Origin: Streptomyces aurantiacus
GTDB lineage: Bacteria > Actinomycetota > Actinomycetes > Streptomycetales > Streptomycetaceae
Assembly (NCBI RefSeq): GCF_027107535.1
Contig: NZ_CP114283.1
Coordinates: 4,030,001-4,094,000 of the forward strand
DNA length: 64,000 nucleotides
Reading direction: 5' to 3'
Part shown: positions 24,497-33,738 of the stretch, piece by piece
How positions within the stretch are numbered: the first letter of the stretch is position 1
Layout of the letters: each line of letters opens with the position of its first letter
Program-made: the position numbers and the translations under genes
Notes under the pieces: generated by a model
What the model was told of the DNA's origin: nothing
Databases searched by the model: none
The model's input: only the letters and a program-made list of their open reading frames with translations

Positions 24497-24940
24497 ATGA
24501 GTGCAGCGGAGCAGGTCGAGAGCTTTGAAGTGCTCTGGGAGAACAGCTACGGGTACGTGCAGGCGGTCAGTCGCGGCGACACCATCCATCGCTCCGGGCA
24601 GGTGGCACATGAGGGAACGGAGCTCGTGGCTCCCGCTCCGGTCGACGACGCCGGACTGGCCACGGACTTTGCCAACATGGGCGACCAACTGCGCCTGTGC
24701 TACGCCAATGCGCCAGAGCTGCCCAGGCGTTTCGGCGCATCGCTGGACGACGTCGTGAACACGTCGTCTACGTACGTGATGCCGGTGCCGGTGCCGGTGA
24801 CGCCGCGGCAGGGCCGGTGCGCAAGGAAGCGAACGGTCGGTCGGACCCTCTGGTGGCGAGCACGATGATCGGCACCCCGCGGCTCGCCTTCCCCGAGCTG
24901 CTGGTCGAGGTCGAACTCATCGCCCGGGTGGGACGGGCCG
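24497..24940 (+). pseudogene. Frameshifted Rid/YjgF-family gene
   Basis: The first frame encodes MSAAEQVESFEVLWENSYGYVQAVSRGDTIHRSGQVAHEGTEL, a normal Rid-family N-terminus, and continues to SLDDVVNT. Homology-like sequence then switches to another frame (VVYVRDAGAG ... RKEANGRSDPLVASTMIGTPRLAFPELLVEVELIARV). One base appears deleted near 24763. The second frame has no stop where Rid proteins normally end and runs antisense into the ligase, so the 3' end is also damaged. Intact members deaminate reactive enamine/imine intermediates. A sequencing error could explain the frameshift but not the missing stop. Confidence 0.75.
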
Positions 24941-25006
24941 ACCGGCCGTCGGCCGTACGACAGTTGAGCCGCGGATCACGAGGTGTCCGCCGCGCGAGGA
25001 CGCGGG

Positions 25007-27115
25007 CTATTCGAGATGGTCGCCGACCAGGGTGGCGAATTCGTCGGGGGTGGCCAGGCGAATGCCGAGGGACTCGGCCTTGGCGCGCTTGGATCCGGCG
25101 CCCTCTCCGGCAACCACCAGGGTGGTCTTCTTGGAGACGCTGGAGGAGGAGCGGCCGCCGGCGCGTTCGACGAGTTCGTTCATCTGGTTGCGGCTGAGCT
25201 TCTCCAGCGCCCCGGTCATCGCGCCGGTCACGACCACCGTCATGCCGGCCAGCGGCCCGCCTGGGGGTTCGGGGCCTTCCGAGGCCTGTGGCGTCTGCGC
25301 GTCGCCCGTGGCGTCATCGTCGGCCGTCGGACTCGGCGGAGTGGCACCGGGCTCTGTCATGTTCACCCCGGCGGCGACGAGTTTGTCGATGAGCGGGGCG
25401 AGTTCGGTGAGTTCGGCGACGATGGACGGGGCCTTCTCGGTGCCGATGCCCTCGACCTGCTGCATCGACGTGACGTCGGCTGCGCGGATGTGGTCCATCG
25501 TGGCGAAGTGACGGGCGATGCGGCGGGACATCGAGCGGCCCGTGCCCCGCACGCCCAGGGCGCACAGGACCCGCGACAGCGGTCTTCCCTTGGCGGTTCC
25601 GATCGCCGCGACGAGGTTGTCGGTGCTCGTCTCACCCATCCGTTCCAGACTCAGGAGCTGGTCGCGTGTGACGGTGAACAGATCCGCGAGATCCGTGACG
25701 AGTCCGGCTTCGACGAGTTGGATGATGCGGGTGTGGCCGAGCCCTTCGATGTCGAGCTGGTCGCGGCCGGCGGCGTAGGAGAGGGAAGCGACCAGATGGC
25801 AGTTGCGGCCGTTCTCGCAGCGCCAGCGCTGCTCACTGGAGTCGATGCCGGCACCGCACCGCGGGCACACTTCGGGGAAAACGATCAGTTGTTCGGAGCC
25901 GGTGCGCAGGTGGGCGACGGGTGCCTCGATACGGGGGATGACGTCACCGGCGCGGTGGACCATGACGTGGTCGCCCAGGCGCAGGTCGCGCCGGGTGATG
26001 TCGGCAGGGTTGTGGAGGGTGGCGTAGGTGATGGTGGCCCCGTCGATGACGACCGGTTCGAGCACGGCGCGGGGGGCGATGATGCCGGTGCGGCCGACGT
26101 TCCACTCCACCTCCAGCAGCCGGGTGATCTTCTCCACCGCCGGCAGCTTGTAGGCGATCGCCCATCGTGGAGCGCGCGTGCCGGATCCGGCGGCCTGCTG
26201 GTCGGCGGCCAGGTCCGCCTTGATGACGATCCCGTCGATGCCGAACGGCAGAGTCGCGCGCAACGCCGCGATCTCCTGCACCCGGGCCAGGACCTGCTCC
26301 GCGGAGTCCGCGGTGGTACTGGGAACGGCGGTGCCCGCGGTGGTGTTCACCCCGAGCTCGGCGGCACGGGCCATCAGCTCACTGTGGGGCAGCTCGCGCA
26401 GCCGCCCGGCGAGTTCGGTGTCCGTGTCGGCCAGAGGCAACAGGCCGTACCCGAAGAACGTCATCGGCACGGTGTAGGCGCGCTCCTTGGCTCTCAGAGT
26501 GCCCGCCGAGGCGCCGCGCGGATTCGCGAAGGGCTGTCCGCCGTGCGCGGTGCGCACTTCGTTGGCATGCTCGAACTGGGCTGTGGTCATCAGTACTTCA
26601 CCGCGGACCTCCACCGTGACGGGCTCGGCCAGGACTTCGGGCAGGCCCTCGACGGTGCCGATCGCGTGCGAGACGTCCTCCCCGGCCGTCCCGTCCCCGC
26701 GGGTGATCAGACGGTCCAGGCGGCCGTGGGCGTAGCGGGCGGCGATCGCCAGGCCGTCGAGCTTCGGCTCGACACTGAACCGCTCCACGTCGTGGCCGAT
26801 GCGCCGGGCCAGCGACGCCGTCCAGGCGGTGAACTCGTCGGGCGAGAACACGTTGTCCAGGCTGAGCATGGCCACCGTGTGCGGCACATCGCCTTCCACC
26901 GCACCACCGGCGACCTTGCCGCTCGGGGAGTCGGGCAGCACCTGGTCGGGATGCTCCGTCTCCCAGGTGGTGATGGCGCGCACCAGCCGGTCGTAGGTGT
27001 CGTCGTCCATGGGCGATGTGCCACCCGTGTAGTACGCGGCGGAGGCCTTCACCGCGTCTTCGACCGCCTGCGCGTAGGCGGCGGCATCCACGATCACTGC
27101 AGCTGGTGTGGTCAT
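25007..27115 (-). CDS. ligA: NAD-dependent DNA ligase LigA (accessory-type paralogue)
   Basis: This 702-residue ligase seals nicks using NAD+. Domains in order: Ia ([28 protein letters not shown]), adenylation with the KLDG lysine K118 ([10 protein letters not shown]) and [14 protein letters not shown] fold ([16 protein letters not shown]), a tetracysteine zinc finger (CPRCGAG ... C ... C), helix-hairpin-helix repeats and a C-terminal BRCT domain ([12 protein letters not shown]...). The sequence style differs from the main Streptomyces LigA I remember, and the surroundings are catabolic genes, so it is probably a second copy. The ATG at 27115 follows AGGATG; the frame extends far upstream through the ADH antisense but without ligase-like sequence. 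Confidence 0.92.
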   Translation of the reverse strand: MTTPAAVIVDAAAYAQAVEDAVKASAAYYTGGTSPMDDDTYDRLVRAITTWETEHPDQVLPDSPSGKVAGGAVEGDVPHTVAMLSLDNVFSPDEFTAWTASLARRIGHDVERFSVEPKLDGLAIAARYAHGRLDRLITRGDGTAGEDVSHAIGTVEGLPEVLAEPVTVEVRGEVLMTTAQFEHANEVRTAHGGQPFANPRGASAGTLRAKERAYTVPMTFFGYGLLPLADTDTELAGRLRELPHSELMARAAELGVNTTAGTAVPSTTADSAEQVLARVQEIAALRATLPFGIDGIVIKADLAADQQAAGSGTRAPRWAIAYKLPAVEKITRLLEVEWNVGRTGIIAPRAVLEPVVIDGATITYATLHNPADITRRDLRLGDHVMVHRAGDVIPRIEAPVAHLRTGSEQLIVFPEVCPRCGAGIDSSEQRWRCENGRNCHLVASLSYAAGRDQLDIEGLGHTRIIQLVEAGLVTDLADLFTVTRDQLLSLERMGETSTDNLVAAIGTAKGRPLSRVLCALGVRGTGRSMSRRIARHFATMDHIRAADVTSMQQVEGIGTEKAPSIVAELTELAPLIDKLVAAGVNMTEPGATPPSPTADDDATGDAQTPQASEGPEPPGGPLAGMTVVVTGAMTGALEKLSRNQMNELVERAGGRSSSSVSKKTTLVVAGEGAGSKRAKAESLGIRLATPDEFATLVGDHLE

Positions 27116-27234
27116 GGGGTCATCCTGCCTGCCACCACTGACAATGCACCCGGTCACGGGCCGAGGGCCCCGCGTCCGCCGCGTGTCGCCACTCCGGGCG
27201 ATGTCGCCGACCGCTCCGACACCCGTGTTGTCCG

Positions 27235-27294
27235 TCAGACGGCGAGCGCGTCCGGCAGGTCGATGAGGGCGGCGAGGACGGCGAAATCGCTCAT
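27235..27294 (-). pseudogene. 19-codon remnant coupled to the dehydrogenase
   Basis: An ATG overlapping the dehydrogenase stop (ATGA at 27291-27294) opens [19 protein letters not shown] and ends after 19 codons. ATGA coupling and strong G/C third positions suggest the start of a former operon gene whose body was lost. Confidence 0.45.
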
Positions 27295-28325
27295 GCGGCC
27301 GTCGGCGCGGCACTTGACCGCGGGTCGACATGGATCTTGGGGCCGGGTCCCGCGGTCGCGGGGCGCTCTCCCGAAAGGACGGGGCCGACCTCGTCGAGAC
27401 CCACGGTGGCGGCGACGAGCGGCCTGGGGTCGACATGGCCGTTCGCGTACGCACTGATGGTGGCGTCGAGGCCGGGGGAGGCGGACAGGACACCGACCGC
27501 GGTGACGTCCTTGAGGACGAGGGTGCGGGTGTCGACGCGGCTGGGTGCGGCGGCCAGCCCGATGCAGACGAGGCGACCGCCCGGCTCGACGAGTTCCAGT
27601 GCCCGCGCGGGCAGATGGACGGCGTTCGTGGCGTCCACGACCGCGTCGAAGGGGAGGCCCGGCAGGCAGTCCTCCGTCCACACGTGGTCGAAGCCCAGAC
27701 CGCGGGCGAAGACGAGCGACTCGTCGGTGGTGCCCATGAGGTGCACTTCCTCCCCGGCGGCCCGCAGAAACAGCGCGACCAGCAGACCGATGGTCCCCGG
27801 CCCGAGGACCAGGGCGCGCTCCCCGGGTCGGGGCACGGCGGCCCGGGCGGCCCGCAGGGCGTTGCCGCCCGGTTCCACGAGCGCGCCCAGGACGGCGTCG
27901 ACGGAGTCGGGCAGGGCGTGCAACGAGGAGGCTGGTACGGCCAGTTGCTCCGCCAAAGCCCCGGGCCGTGCGCCGCGGATGCCGACCTCACTCCGCTTCT
28001 CGCACACGTGCTGCCGGCCGCGCAGGCAGCGGCGGCAGTTGCCGCACCCGAGCATGGTGTCGCCCATGACGCGGCGCCCCAGCCAGTCGCGGTCGACGCC
28101 CTCGCCGACGGCTGTGACGCGGCCGGCCCACTCGTGGCCCGGCCGTACGGGGTAGGAGGAGTGGCCTTGGTGGAGGTAGGTCATCTCTCCGGTGAAGAAC
28201 TCCATGTCGGTGCCGCACACCCCGGCCCGTTCGACGTCGACGACGACCTCCCCGTGCCGGGCCACCGGCGCGGGTACCTCCCGGACTTCGTACTCGCCGG
28301 GCGCGGTCAGTACGAAGGCACGCAT
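27291..28325 (-). CDS. Zinc-dependent medium-chain alcohol/polyol dehydrogenase
   Basis: This 344-residue MDR-family dehydrogenase has catalytic-zinc ligands in AGVCGTD and RPGHEWAG, and structural-zinc cysteines in [16 protein letters not shown]. The Rossmann motif is [17 protein letters not shown], and a coenzyme Glu/Thr region (HLMGTTDE) follows. It would oxidise a sugar or polyol alcohol with NAD(P)+. Neighbouring sugar-acid genes (a fumarylacetoacetate-hydrolase remnant and an IlvD/Edd dehydratase) point to pentose or hexose acid catabolism. The ATG at 28325 has only a weak binding site and may be coupled to the upstream remnant. Confidence 0.88.
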   Translation of the reverse strand: MRAFVLTAPGEYEVREVPAPVARHGEVVVDVERAGVCGTDMEFFTGEMTYLHQGHSSYPVRPGHEWAGRVTAVGEGVDRDWLGRRVMGDTMLGCGNCRRCLRGRQHVCEKRSEVGIRGARPGALAEQLAVPASSLHALPDSVDAVLGALVEPGGNALRAARAAVPRPGERALVLGPGTIGLLVALFLRAAGEEVHLMGTTDESLVFARGLGFDHVWTEDCLPGLPFDAVVDATNAVHLPARALELVEPGGRLVCIGLAAAPSRVDTRTLVLKDVTAVGVLSASPGLDATISAYANGHVDPRPLVAATVGLDEVGPVLSGERPATAGPGPKIHVDPRSSAAPTAA

Positions 28326-28492
28326 GTGCCGACCGCGCACCGGGGAACCAGGACGTGCCGACGCCGTGTACCGAGCTGCCCGATGCCCAGTTCCATGACG
28401 TCTCCGGGCTGGAGACGGGGGGGCGGCGTGAAGGCCGCGCCGCCGCCGGGCGGGGTGCCTGTGTCGACGTGGTCGCCGAGGTCGTCGTTCAC
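28307..28492 (-). pseudogene. C-terminal remnant of a fumarylacetoacetate-hydrolase-family gene
   Basis: GTG at 28492 opens NDDLGDHVDTGTPPGGGAAF and continues LQPGDVMELGIGQLGTRRRHVLVP, which matches the last ~50 residues of FAH-family proteins (TGTP-G-G ... PGD-v-e-l-i-GLG). The catalytic N-terminal two thirds are absent. It overlaps the dehydrogenase start and the preceding short frame (GTGA), so it looks like a deletion scar inside an operon. Confidence 0.65.
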
Positions 28493-28641
28493 TCGGCCAC
28501 GACGGGGCGGCCGCGGTCGATGCCACCGGTACCGGAGAACGTCGCGTCGAAGTCCGTGACGACGTCGGAGAAGTCGACGTGGGCGAGGTCGTCGATGCGA
28601 ACGACACGCTTCTCGGACCGGTCCGTCTGCGTATGCTTCAT
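28489..28641 (-). pseudogene. 50-codon N-terminal fragment, unknown
   Basis: The ATG at 28641 opens MKHTQTDRSEKRVVRIDDLAHVDF and ends after 50 codons, overlapping the FAH remnant (GTGA). Third positions are nearly all G/C, so it was or is coding. It sits where the first gene of the leftward operon should start and is probably truncated. Confidence 0.45.
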
Positions 28642-28690
28642 GGCGTTCCAGACTCTAGACCGTCGTACCGACTGTTGGAAGAGGTTCCAG

Positions 28691-30403
28691 GTGGAGCTCC
28701 GGAGCGACCAGTGGTACGCAGGTCAGGACCGCAACGCCTACATTCACCGGGCCTGGATGCGCAGAGGTGTTCCGGGGGACGCCTTCACCGGCCGGCCGCA
28801 GATCGCCGTCGCCAACACCGCCTCGGACCTGACCCCTTGCAACGCGCACCTGAACGAGGTCGCGGCCTCGGTGCGCAACGGTGTGTACGAGGCGGGCGGC
28901 ATCCCGTTGGACCTGCCTGTCGTGTCGCTCGGTGAGACACAGGTGCGGCCCACCGCGATGCTGTGGCGCAACATGGCCGCGATGGCCACCGAGGAGATGC
29001 TGCGCGCCAACCCCATCGACGGTGTCGTCCTGCTCGGCGGCTGCGACAAGACGATCCCCTCGCTGCTCATGGCCGCCGCCTCGGTGGACCTCCCCGCGGT
29101 CGTGGTTCCGGGCGGGCCGATGCTCAACGGCAGCTTCCGCGGCGGTCTGCTGGGCTGTGGCACCGGGGTGTGGCAGTTGTCGGAGGAGGTCCGTGCGGGC
29201 ACGCTCTCGCAGGAGCAGTTCGTACGTTCCGAGTCGTCGATGATCCGCAGCCGCGGGCACTGCAACACCATGGGCACCGCCTCGACGATGGCGCTGGTGG
29301 CCGAGGCGCTGGGCACGGTCGTCCCCGGCGTGGCCGGCACGCCCGCCCCCGACAGTCGACTGCTGGAGGCCGCGCACCACACCGGCCGGCTGGCGGTGGA
29401 CATGGTGGGTGCGGACCGGCGACCCGCGACGTTCCTGACCAAGGCGTCCTTCCGCAACGCGATCGTCGTGCTGGCCGCCATCGGCGGTTCGACCAACGCG
29501 GTCGTCCACCTCCTGGCGATCGCGGGACGGCTGGGCATCGACCTGTCGCTCGACGACTTCGACCGCATCGGCTCCCGCGTGCCGGTCCTGGTCGACCTCC
29601 AGCCTGCCGGCCGTTTCCTCATGGAGGACTTCCACCGTGCCGGGGGCCTGCGCGCCGTCCTGCGCGAGGTGTGCGACCTGCTCGACCCGGACGCGCTGAC
29701 CGTCACCGGAAAGCCTCTGGTGGAGGGCCTCGACGACGCCCCGATCTGGGACGGCGAGGTCATCCGCACCCGCGCCGAGCCGCTGGTCGCCGAGGGAGGC
29801 ATCGCCGTCCTGCGCGGCAACCTCGCTCCCGACGGAGCCCTCATCAAGCCGGCCGCCGCCTCCCCGCGCCTGCTGCGCCATCGCGGCCGGGCGGTCGTCT
29901 TCGACAGCGTCGAGGACTTTCACGCCCGCATCGACGACCCCGACCTCGACGTGGACGCCGACTCCGTCCTCGTCCTGCGGGGCTGCGGTCCCAAGGGCTA
30001 CCCGGGCATGCCCGAGGTGTCGAACATGCCTCTGCCGAAGAAGCTCCTCGAACAGGGAGTCCGTGACATGGTCCGGGTCTGCGACGGCCGGATGAGCGGC
30101 ACCGCCTACGGCACCGTCGTCCTGCACGTGGCCCCGGAAGCCGCGGCAGGCGGGCCCCTCGCCCTCGTGCGTACCGGGGACTTCATCGCTCTCGACGTCG
30201 CGGCCCGCCGAATCGAGGTCGACGTACCGGCCGACGAACTCGCCCGCAGGACGCCCACCGAGGCCACCGTCGCCGGGTTCGCGAGGCCCCGCCGTGGCTG
30301 GGAACGCCTCTACGTCGACCACGTCCTCCAGGCCGACACCGGAGCCGACCTCGACTTCCTCATCGGCTCCAGCGGTTCCGAGGTGAGCCGTGAGTCGCAC
30401 TGA
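28691..30403 (+). CDS. IlvD/Edd-family sugar-acid dehydratase
   Basis: This 570-residue Fe-S dehydratase has cluster and metal motifs in the family order: NTASDLTPCNAHLNEVA, GVVLLGGCDKTIPSLLM, SRGHCNTMGTASTMALVAE, IGGSTNAVVHLLA, LRGCGPKGYPGMPEV and RMSGTAYGTVVLHVAPE. Members dehydrate aldonic acids (arabonate, fuconate, gluconate) or dihydroxy acids; the surroundings favour a sugar acid over branched-chain amino acid synthesis. The GTG at 28691 has GGAAGAGG upstream and gives the standard N-terminus. It diverges from the leftward dehydrogenase operon. Confidence 0.9.
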   Translation: MELRSDQWYAGQDRNAYIHRAWMRRGVPGDAFTGRPQIAVANTASDLTPCNAHLNEVAASVRNGVYEAGGIPLDLPVVSLGETQVRPTAMLWRNMAAMATEEMLRANPIDGVVLLGGCDKTIPSLLMAAASVDLPAVVVPGGPMLNGSFRGGLLGCGTGVWQLSEEVRAGTLSQEQFVRSESSMIRSRGHCNTMGTASTMALVAEALGTVVPGVAGTPAPDSRLLEAAHHTGRLAVDMVGADRRPATFLTKASFRNAIVVLAAIGGSTNAVVHLLAIAGRLGIDLSLDDFDRIGSRVPVLVDLQPAGRFLMEDFHRAGGLRAVLREVCDLLDPDALTVTGKPLVEGLDDAPIWDGEVIRTRAEPLVAEGGIAVLRGNLAPDGALIKPAAASPRLLRHRGRAVVFDSVEDFHARIDDPDLDVDADSVLVLRGCGPKGYPGMPEVSNMPLPKKLLEQGVRDMVRVCDGRMSGTAYGTVVLHVAPEAAAGGPLALVRTGDFIALDVAARRIEVDVPADELARRTPTEATVAGFARPRRGWERLYVDHVLQADTGADLDFLIGSSGSEVSRESH

Positions 30404-30493
30404 CGGGCTTCTCCGAACGCTACGGCGACGTCGCCTCCGGGTCGTTCACGGTTTTCTGAACCGATCCGTACGTGCCGTTGCCCCAACCGGCGT

Positions 30494-31096
30494 TCAGGTG
30501 TCGTCCCTCAGCCGGTCGCGCTGGATGCGGTGAGCGAGCGTGCGGCGCACGGAGGGCGACCCCGTGGTGGTGGTCTTCGTGGGGACGTCGAGTCCGCGGC
30601 TGATCTCGTCGTAGGCGTCCCGGTAGCTGTGCGGCATCCGTGCCTCGTGCCGTCTCAGGTCCTCTTCGACGAGGCGCCGCAGTTCGTCGATGGCCTGGGG
30701 GGTGAAGTGTTTCCTTCCCCGGGCCAGGGCGTGGACGTGACGGGTGCAGCGGGCGGTCTCCCCACAGGTTTCGGAGATCTCCTCGGCGAGGCCCCATAGC
30801 CGTCCTTCGAGCCAGGGAACATCGTGCTGGTCGAGGGAGAGCCGGGTCGGTGGCAGCGGCTCGCCCGACCTGTACTTCGTCACCTGCTTGGACACGGCGG
30901 GCTGACTCATGTCGGTGAGGCGGGCGATCCTGTCCTGGGTCCAGCCGAAGTCGGCGAACAGCTTGATCATTTCGGTGCGCAGCCGTCGCATCTCCTCGCC
31001 CGCGCGGATGACCTCGTTCATGTCGGCGAGCATCCGCTCAGCCTGTTCGTCGGTGAGCGTGTCGGGGGTAGGCCGCGCCCTTTCCGTCTCTGCCAT
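30494..31096 (-). CDS. HTH transcriptional regulator
   Basis: This 200-residue protein has an N-terminal helix (TLTDEQAERMLADMNEVIRAGEEMRRLRTEMI) and a helix-turn-helix at about 45-75 (FADFGWTQDRIARLTDMSQPAVSKQVTKYRSG, reminiscent of resolvase/sigma-70-region-4-like HTHs). A His/Arg-rich C-terminal region follows (TARCTRHVHALARGRKHFT). It probably binds the repeated GGTTATA elements in the divergent promoter region and regulates itself and the hydrolase. The -10-like TATATA ends about 7 nt before the ATG at 31096 and there is no binding site, so the mRNA may be leaderless. Confidence 0.8.
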   Translation of the reverse strand: MAETERARPTPDTLTDEQAERMLADMNEVIRAGEEMRRLRTEMIKLFADFGWTQDRIARLTDMSQPAVSKQVTKYRSGEPLPPTRLSLDQHDVPWLEGRLWGLAEEISETCGETARCTRHVHALARGRKHFTPQAIDELRRLVEEDLRRHEARMPHSYRDAYDEISRGLDVPTKTTTTGSPSVRRTLAHRIQRDRLRDDT

Positions 31097-31101
31097 GGCT
31101 C

Positions 31102-31157
31102 GGTTATATACCAGGGCCCCCAGCCGGTCATAACCGGGTTGTATAGCCTGGTTATGG
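31102..31157. promoter_or_regulatory. Divergent promoter with repeated GGTTATA boxes
   Basis: GGTTATATACC (31102-31112), GGTCATAACC (31126-31135), GGTTGTATAGCC (31137-31148) and GGTTATGG (31150-31157) repeat a dyad-like GGTTAT/ATAACC element. Both -10-like boxes (minus TATATA, plus TGTATA) lie inside it, so a repressor bound here would block both genes. Confidence 0.6.
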
Positions 31158-31999
31158 CTGACAGGATGCCGCCCATGCCCACCTTCCACGCCCCTGACGG
31201 AACCAGGCTCGCCTACCGCGTGACCGGGGACGGTCATCCGCTCGTCTGCGTCCCGGGCGGCCCCGCGGACTCGCTCTACCTCGGTGACCTCGGCGGACTG
31301 TCCTCGCACCGGCAGCTGATCGTTCTGGACCTCCGCGGCACCGGGCGGTCCGCGTTTCCCGACGACACCTCCTCCTACCGCTGCGACCGCATGGTCGACG
31401 ACATCGAGGCGCTGCGCGAACACCTCGGGCTTCCCTGGCTGGACCTGCTCGGTCATTCCGCGGGCACGAACATCGTGACGCAGTACGTATCGAGGTATCC
31501 GAAGCGCGTCGGCAAGGTCGCGCTGATCGGCCCCGGTGCGAGAGCGGTGGGCGTCGAAGTCACCGCGCGGACGCGTCGCGACCTCGCGCGGCGGCGGAAG
31601 GGCGAACCGTGGTTCCCGGAGGCGTTCGCCGCGCTGGAGGCGATCACCGCGGGCACGGGCAGCGACTGGGAAGCCATCGCCCCCTTCTACTACGGTCGTT
31701 GGGACGCAGCGGCCCGACAGCACCATCGGGCAGGGCGGCCCGCCAACCCGGAAGCCGTCGCGCTCTTCGGGGCCGAGGGAGCCTTCAGCCCGGAGGCAAC
31801 TCGTGCGGCGCTCCGCGACTGCGAGGCACCTGTGCTGCTGCTCACCGGCGAGTTCGACGTCAACAGTCCTCCCGAGTCGGCGGCCGAGTTCGCGGAGCTG
31901 TTCCCCGACGCCACGCTCGTGGTGCAGCAGGGAGCGGGCCACTACCCCTGGCTCGACGACGCCGAACGGTTCGTGGCGGTCACCTCGGCCTTCCTGTGA
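31154..31999 (+). CDS. Alpha/beta hydrolase (proline iminopeptidase-like)
   Basis: This 281-residue hydrolase shows FHAPDGTRLAYRVTGDGHPLVCVPGGPADS (oxyanion GG), IVLDLRGTGRSAFP, the nucleophile elbow LLGHSAGTNIV with Ser, LLLTGEFDVNSPPESA (acid Asp) and QQGAGHYPWLDDAERF (His). It fits the TAP/proline-iminopeptidase group, acting on peptides or small esters. It diverges from the HTH gene across 57 bp of shared operator. The ATG at 31154 lies at the predicted transcript start; ATGs at 31166 and 31175 are alternatives. Confidence 0.87.
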   Translation: MADRMPPMPTFHAPDGTRLAYRVTGDGHPLVCVPGGPADSLYLGDLGGLSSHRQLIVLDLRGTGRSAFPDDTSSYRCDRMVDDIEALREHLGLPWLDLLGHSAGTNIVTQYVSRYPKRVGKVALIGPGARAVGVEVTARTRRDLARRRKGEPWFPEAFAALEAITAGTGSDWEAIAPFYYGRWDAAARQHHRAGRPANPEAVALFGAEGAFSPEATRAALRDCEAPVLLLTGEFDVNSPPESAAEFAELFPDATLVVQQGAGHYPWLDDAERFVAVTSAFL

Positions 32000-32129
32000 C
32001 CTCCGCACGCCCCACCGCCGGGACAGCCGCCGCGCCCGGACCGGAACGGGGCGTGCCCGCGTCGCCGTCCGGGACGCCCCCCTCGACGGCGACGCCGGAG
32101 CCGCCGTGGGCCTGCGGGGAACTGCTGGT

Positions 32130-33029
32130 TCACTCAGTCGTGAGGCGGGCGAGCGCACCGGTTTCGAGGGCGACCCACACTGCGCCGTCGGGCCCCTGAG
32201 CGATGCCGTGGGGCTCCGAGGACGGACTGGGGAGGTCGTACTCGTCGACGTGGCCGTCAGCGGTGATCCGGCCGATGCGGTTGGCTCCCCACTCGGTGAA
32301 CCAGCAGCTGCCGTCGGCGCCGGCGATGATGGCGTGCGGGCGTGAAGCATGGTCGGGCAGGGCGAATTCGTCGATCTGCCCCTCCGTCGTGATCCGCCCG
32401 ATCCGCCCGGCGCCGATCTCCACGAACCACAGGGCGCCGTCGGTACCGGCGGTGATGCCGACCGGAGCGCTGTCGGGTGTGGGCAGCGGGTGGACGACGA
32501 CGTCTCCCGTGGGCCCCACGGCGCCTATCGCGTTCCCCTGGTTCATGGTGAACCACATACGGCCGTCGGCTCCGGCGGCGATGGCGGACGGGAAGGCGGC
32601 CGAGAGCGGGACGGGGAACTCGGTGAGGTGTCCCTCGGTGGTGATGCGGCCGATGCGGTCGGCGTTGGCCTCGGTGAACCACAACGCGCCGTCCGGGCCC
32701 GCGGCGATCCCGAACGGCCCGGCGTCCGGCGTCGGCAACCGGAATGAGGTGATGTCCCCGGCGGTGGTGATGCGGCTGACGAGGTGCCCGCGGAACTCGG
32801 TGAACCACAGTGCGTCGTCAGGACCCGTGGTGATGAGTGAGGGTCCGCCGGACGCCGGTTCCAGTTGGTGGGTGGTGGTGCCGCCGTCGAGTGTGAAGCG
32901 GCCGATCTGCCCGTGGTGAACCAGGGTGAACCACAACGCGCCGTCCGGCCCGCCGGTGATGCCGTAGGGCCCGGCCTCCCCGTCGGCGACGGAGAACTCC
33001 GAGATCGAAACGGTAGGACGATGTGGCAT
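32130..33029 (-). CDS. vgb: Virginiamycin B lyase (streptogramin B lyase)
   Basis: This 299-residue seven-bladed propeller has the same length as the staphylococcal Vgb. Each blade carries GPDGALWFTE-type repeats. H232, E272 and H274 align with the catalytic His228, Glu268 and His270 recalled for Vgb (E and H two residues apart in SEPHGI). The enzyme linearises type B streptogramins by cleaving the ester through elimination, without hydrolysis. The ATG at 33029 gives the family start. It diverges from an acetyltransferase gene and is not near any streptogramin cluster. Confidence 0.9.
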   Translation of the reverse strand: MPHRPTVSISEFSVADGEAGPYGITGGPDGALWFTLVHHGQIGRFTLDGGTTTHQLEPASGGPSLITTGPDDALWFTEFRGHLVSRITTAGDITSFRLPTPDAGPFGIAAGPDGALWFTEANADRIGRITTEGHLTEFPVPLSAAFPSAIAAGADGRMWFTMNQGNAIGAVGPTGDVVVHPLPTPDSAPVGITAGTDGALWFVEIGAGRIGRITTEGQIDEFALPDHASRPHAIIAGADGSCWFTEWGANRIGRITADGHVDEYDLPSPSSEPHGIAQGPDGAVWVALETGALARLTTE

Positions 33030-33180
33030 CGGTGGCTTCCTCGGTCGGTCGGACACTGGGTGCTCGATTGTCGTGCATGGGGGTGTCCGCGGGGACACAG
33101 GGGACCCATGCACGCGGAGGACGAGAGGGCCCGACCGGCTGGTGCGAAACAACCTTGGAGACCGCGTGATCAAATGAGGG

Positions 33181-33738
33181 GTGGGATCGTACTGGAGCGG
33201 TGAACGCATACGCCTGCGTGGTGTTGAGCCTGACGACTGGACCTTGCTCATGCGCTTCGCCGCGGACGAGGAGCGGTTGGGGGACCTGTTGCAGCCGCCA
33301 CGTTCCGCTGAAAGCCATCGGGCCCGGGCGAGGGAGCAGTCGGTCGCCACGTCCGACGGTGACTGCTTCACCCTGGCGATCGAGACCGTCGACTCGGGTG
33401 AGATGGTCGGCGTCGTCGCTTCGCACCAGGCCGACACATGTGCGGGGTGGTTCGAGTACGGCATCACGATGGGCGCGGACCATCGGCGCAAGGGGTATGC
33501 GACAGAGGCCGCTGTGATGCTGCTGCGCTTCATGTTCGCCGAGCGGCGTTTCCACAAGTGCGAAGCGCGCGTCTTCGCGCACAACGAGGCGTCCCTGGCA
33601 CTGCAACGCCGACTCGGTTTCACCGAGGAGGGGCGCCTTCGTGACCATGTGTTCTTCGACGGACGGCACCACGACCTGATCCTGATGGGCATGCTCGCGG
33701 ACGAGTTCGCCCGACTGCACCCGCCGAGTGGACAGTGA
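33181..33738 (+). CDS. GNAT-family N-acetyltransferase
   Basis: This 185-residue RimJ/RimL-like acetyltransferase has the acetyl-CoA loop GADHRRKGYATEAAVMLL and the downstream KCEARVFAHNEASLALQRRLGFTEEG, both hallmarks of the GNAT fold. The substrate is unknown (ribosomal protein, polyamine or antibiotic). The GTG at 33181 follows GAGGG closely. It diverges from vgb, which could make an antibiotic-protection pair. Confidence 0.88.
   Translation: MGSYWSGERIRLRGVEPDDWTLLMRFAADEERLGDLLQPPRSAESHRARAREQSVATSDGDCFTLAIETVDSGEMVGVVASHQADTCAGWFEYGITMGADHRRKGYATEAAVMLLRFMFAERRFHKCEARVFAHNEASLALQRRLGFTEEGRLRDHVFFDGRHHDLILMGMLADEFARLHPPSGQ

Noticed and set aside
24983..27457. 824-residue plus-strand frame opposite the DNA ligase
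   Set aside because: Antisense of ligA with low-complexity Val/Gly/Asp content; no ribosome binding site or motif.
28355..28690. N-terminal extension of the IlvD/Edd dehydratase
   Set aside because: The extension runs antisense over the FAH remnant and has no dehydratase-like sequence; GTG at 28691 has a good binding site and gives the usual length.
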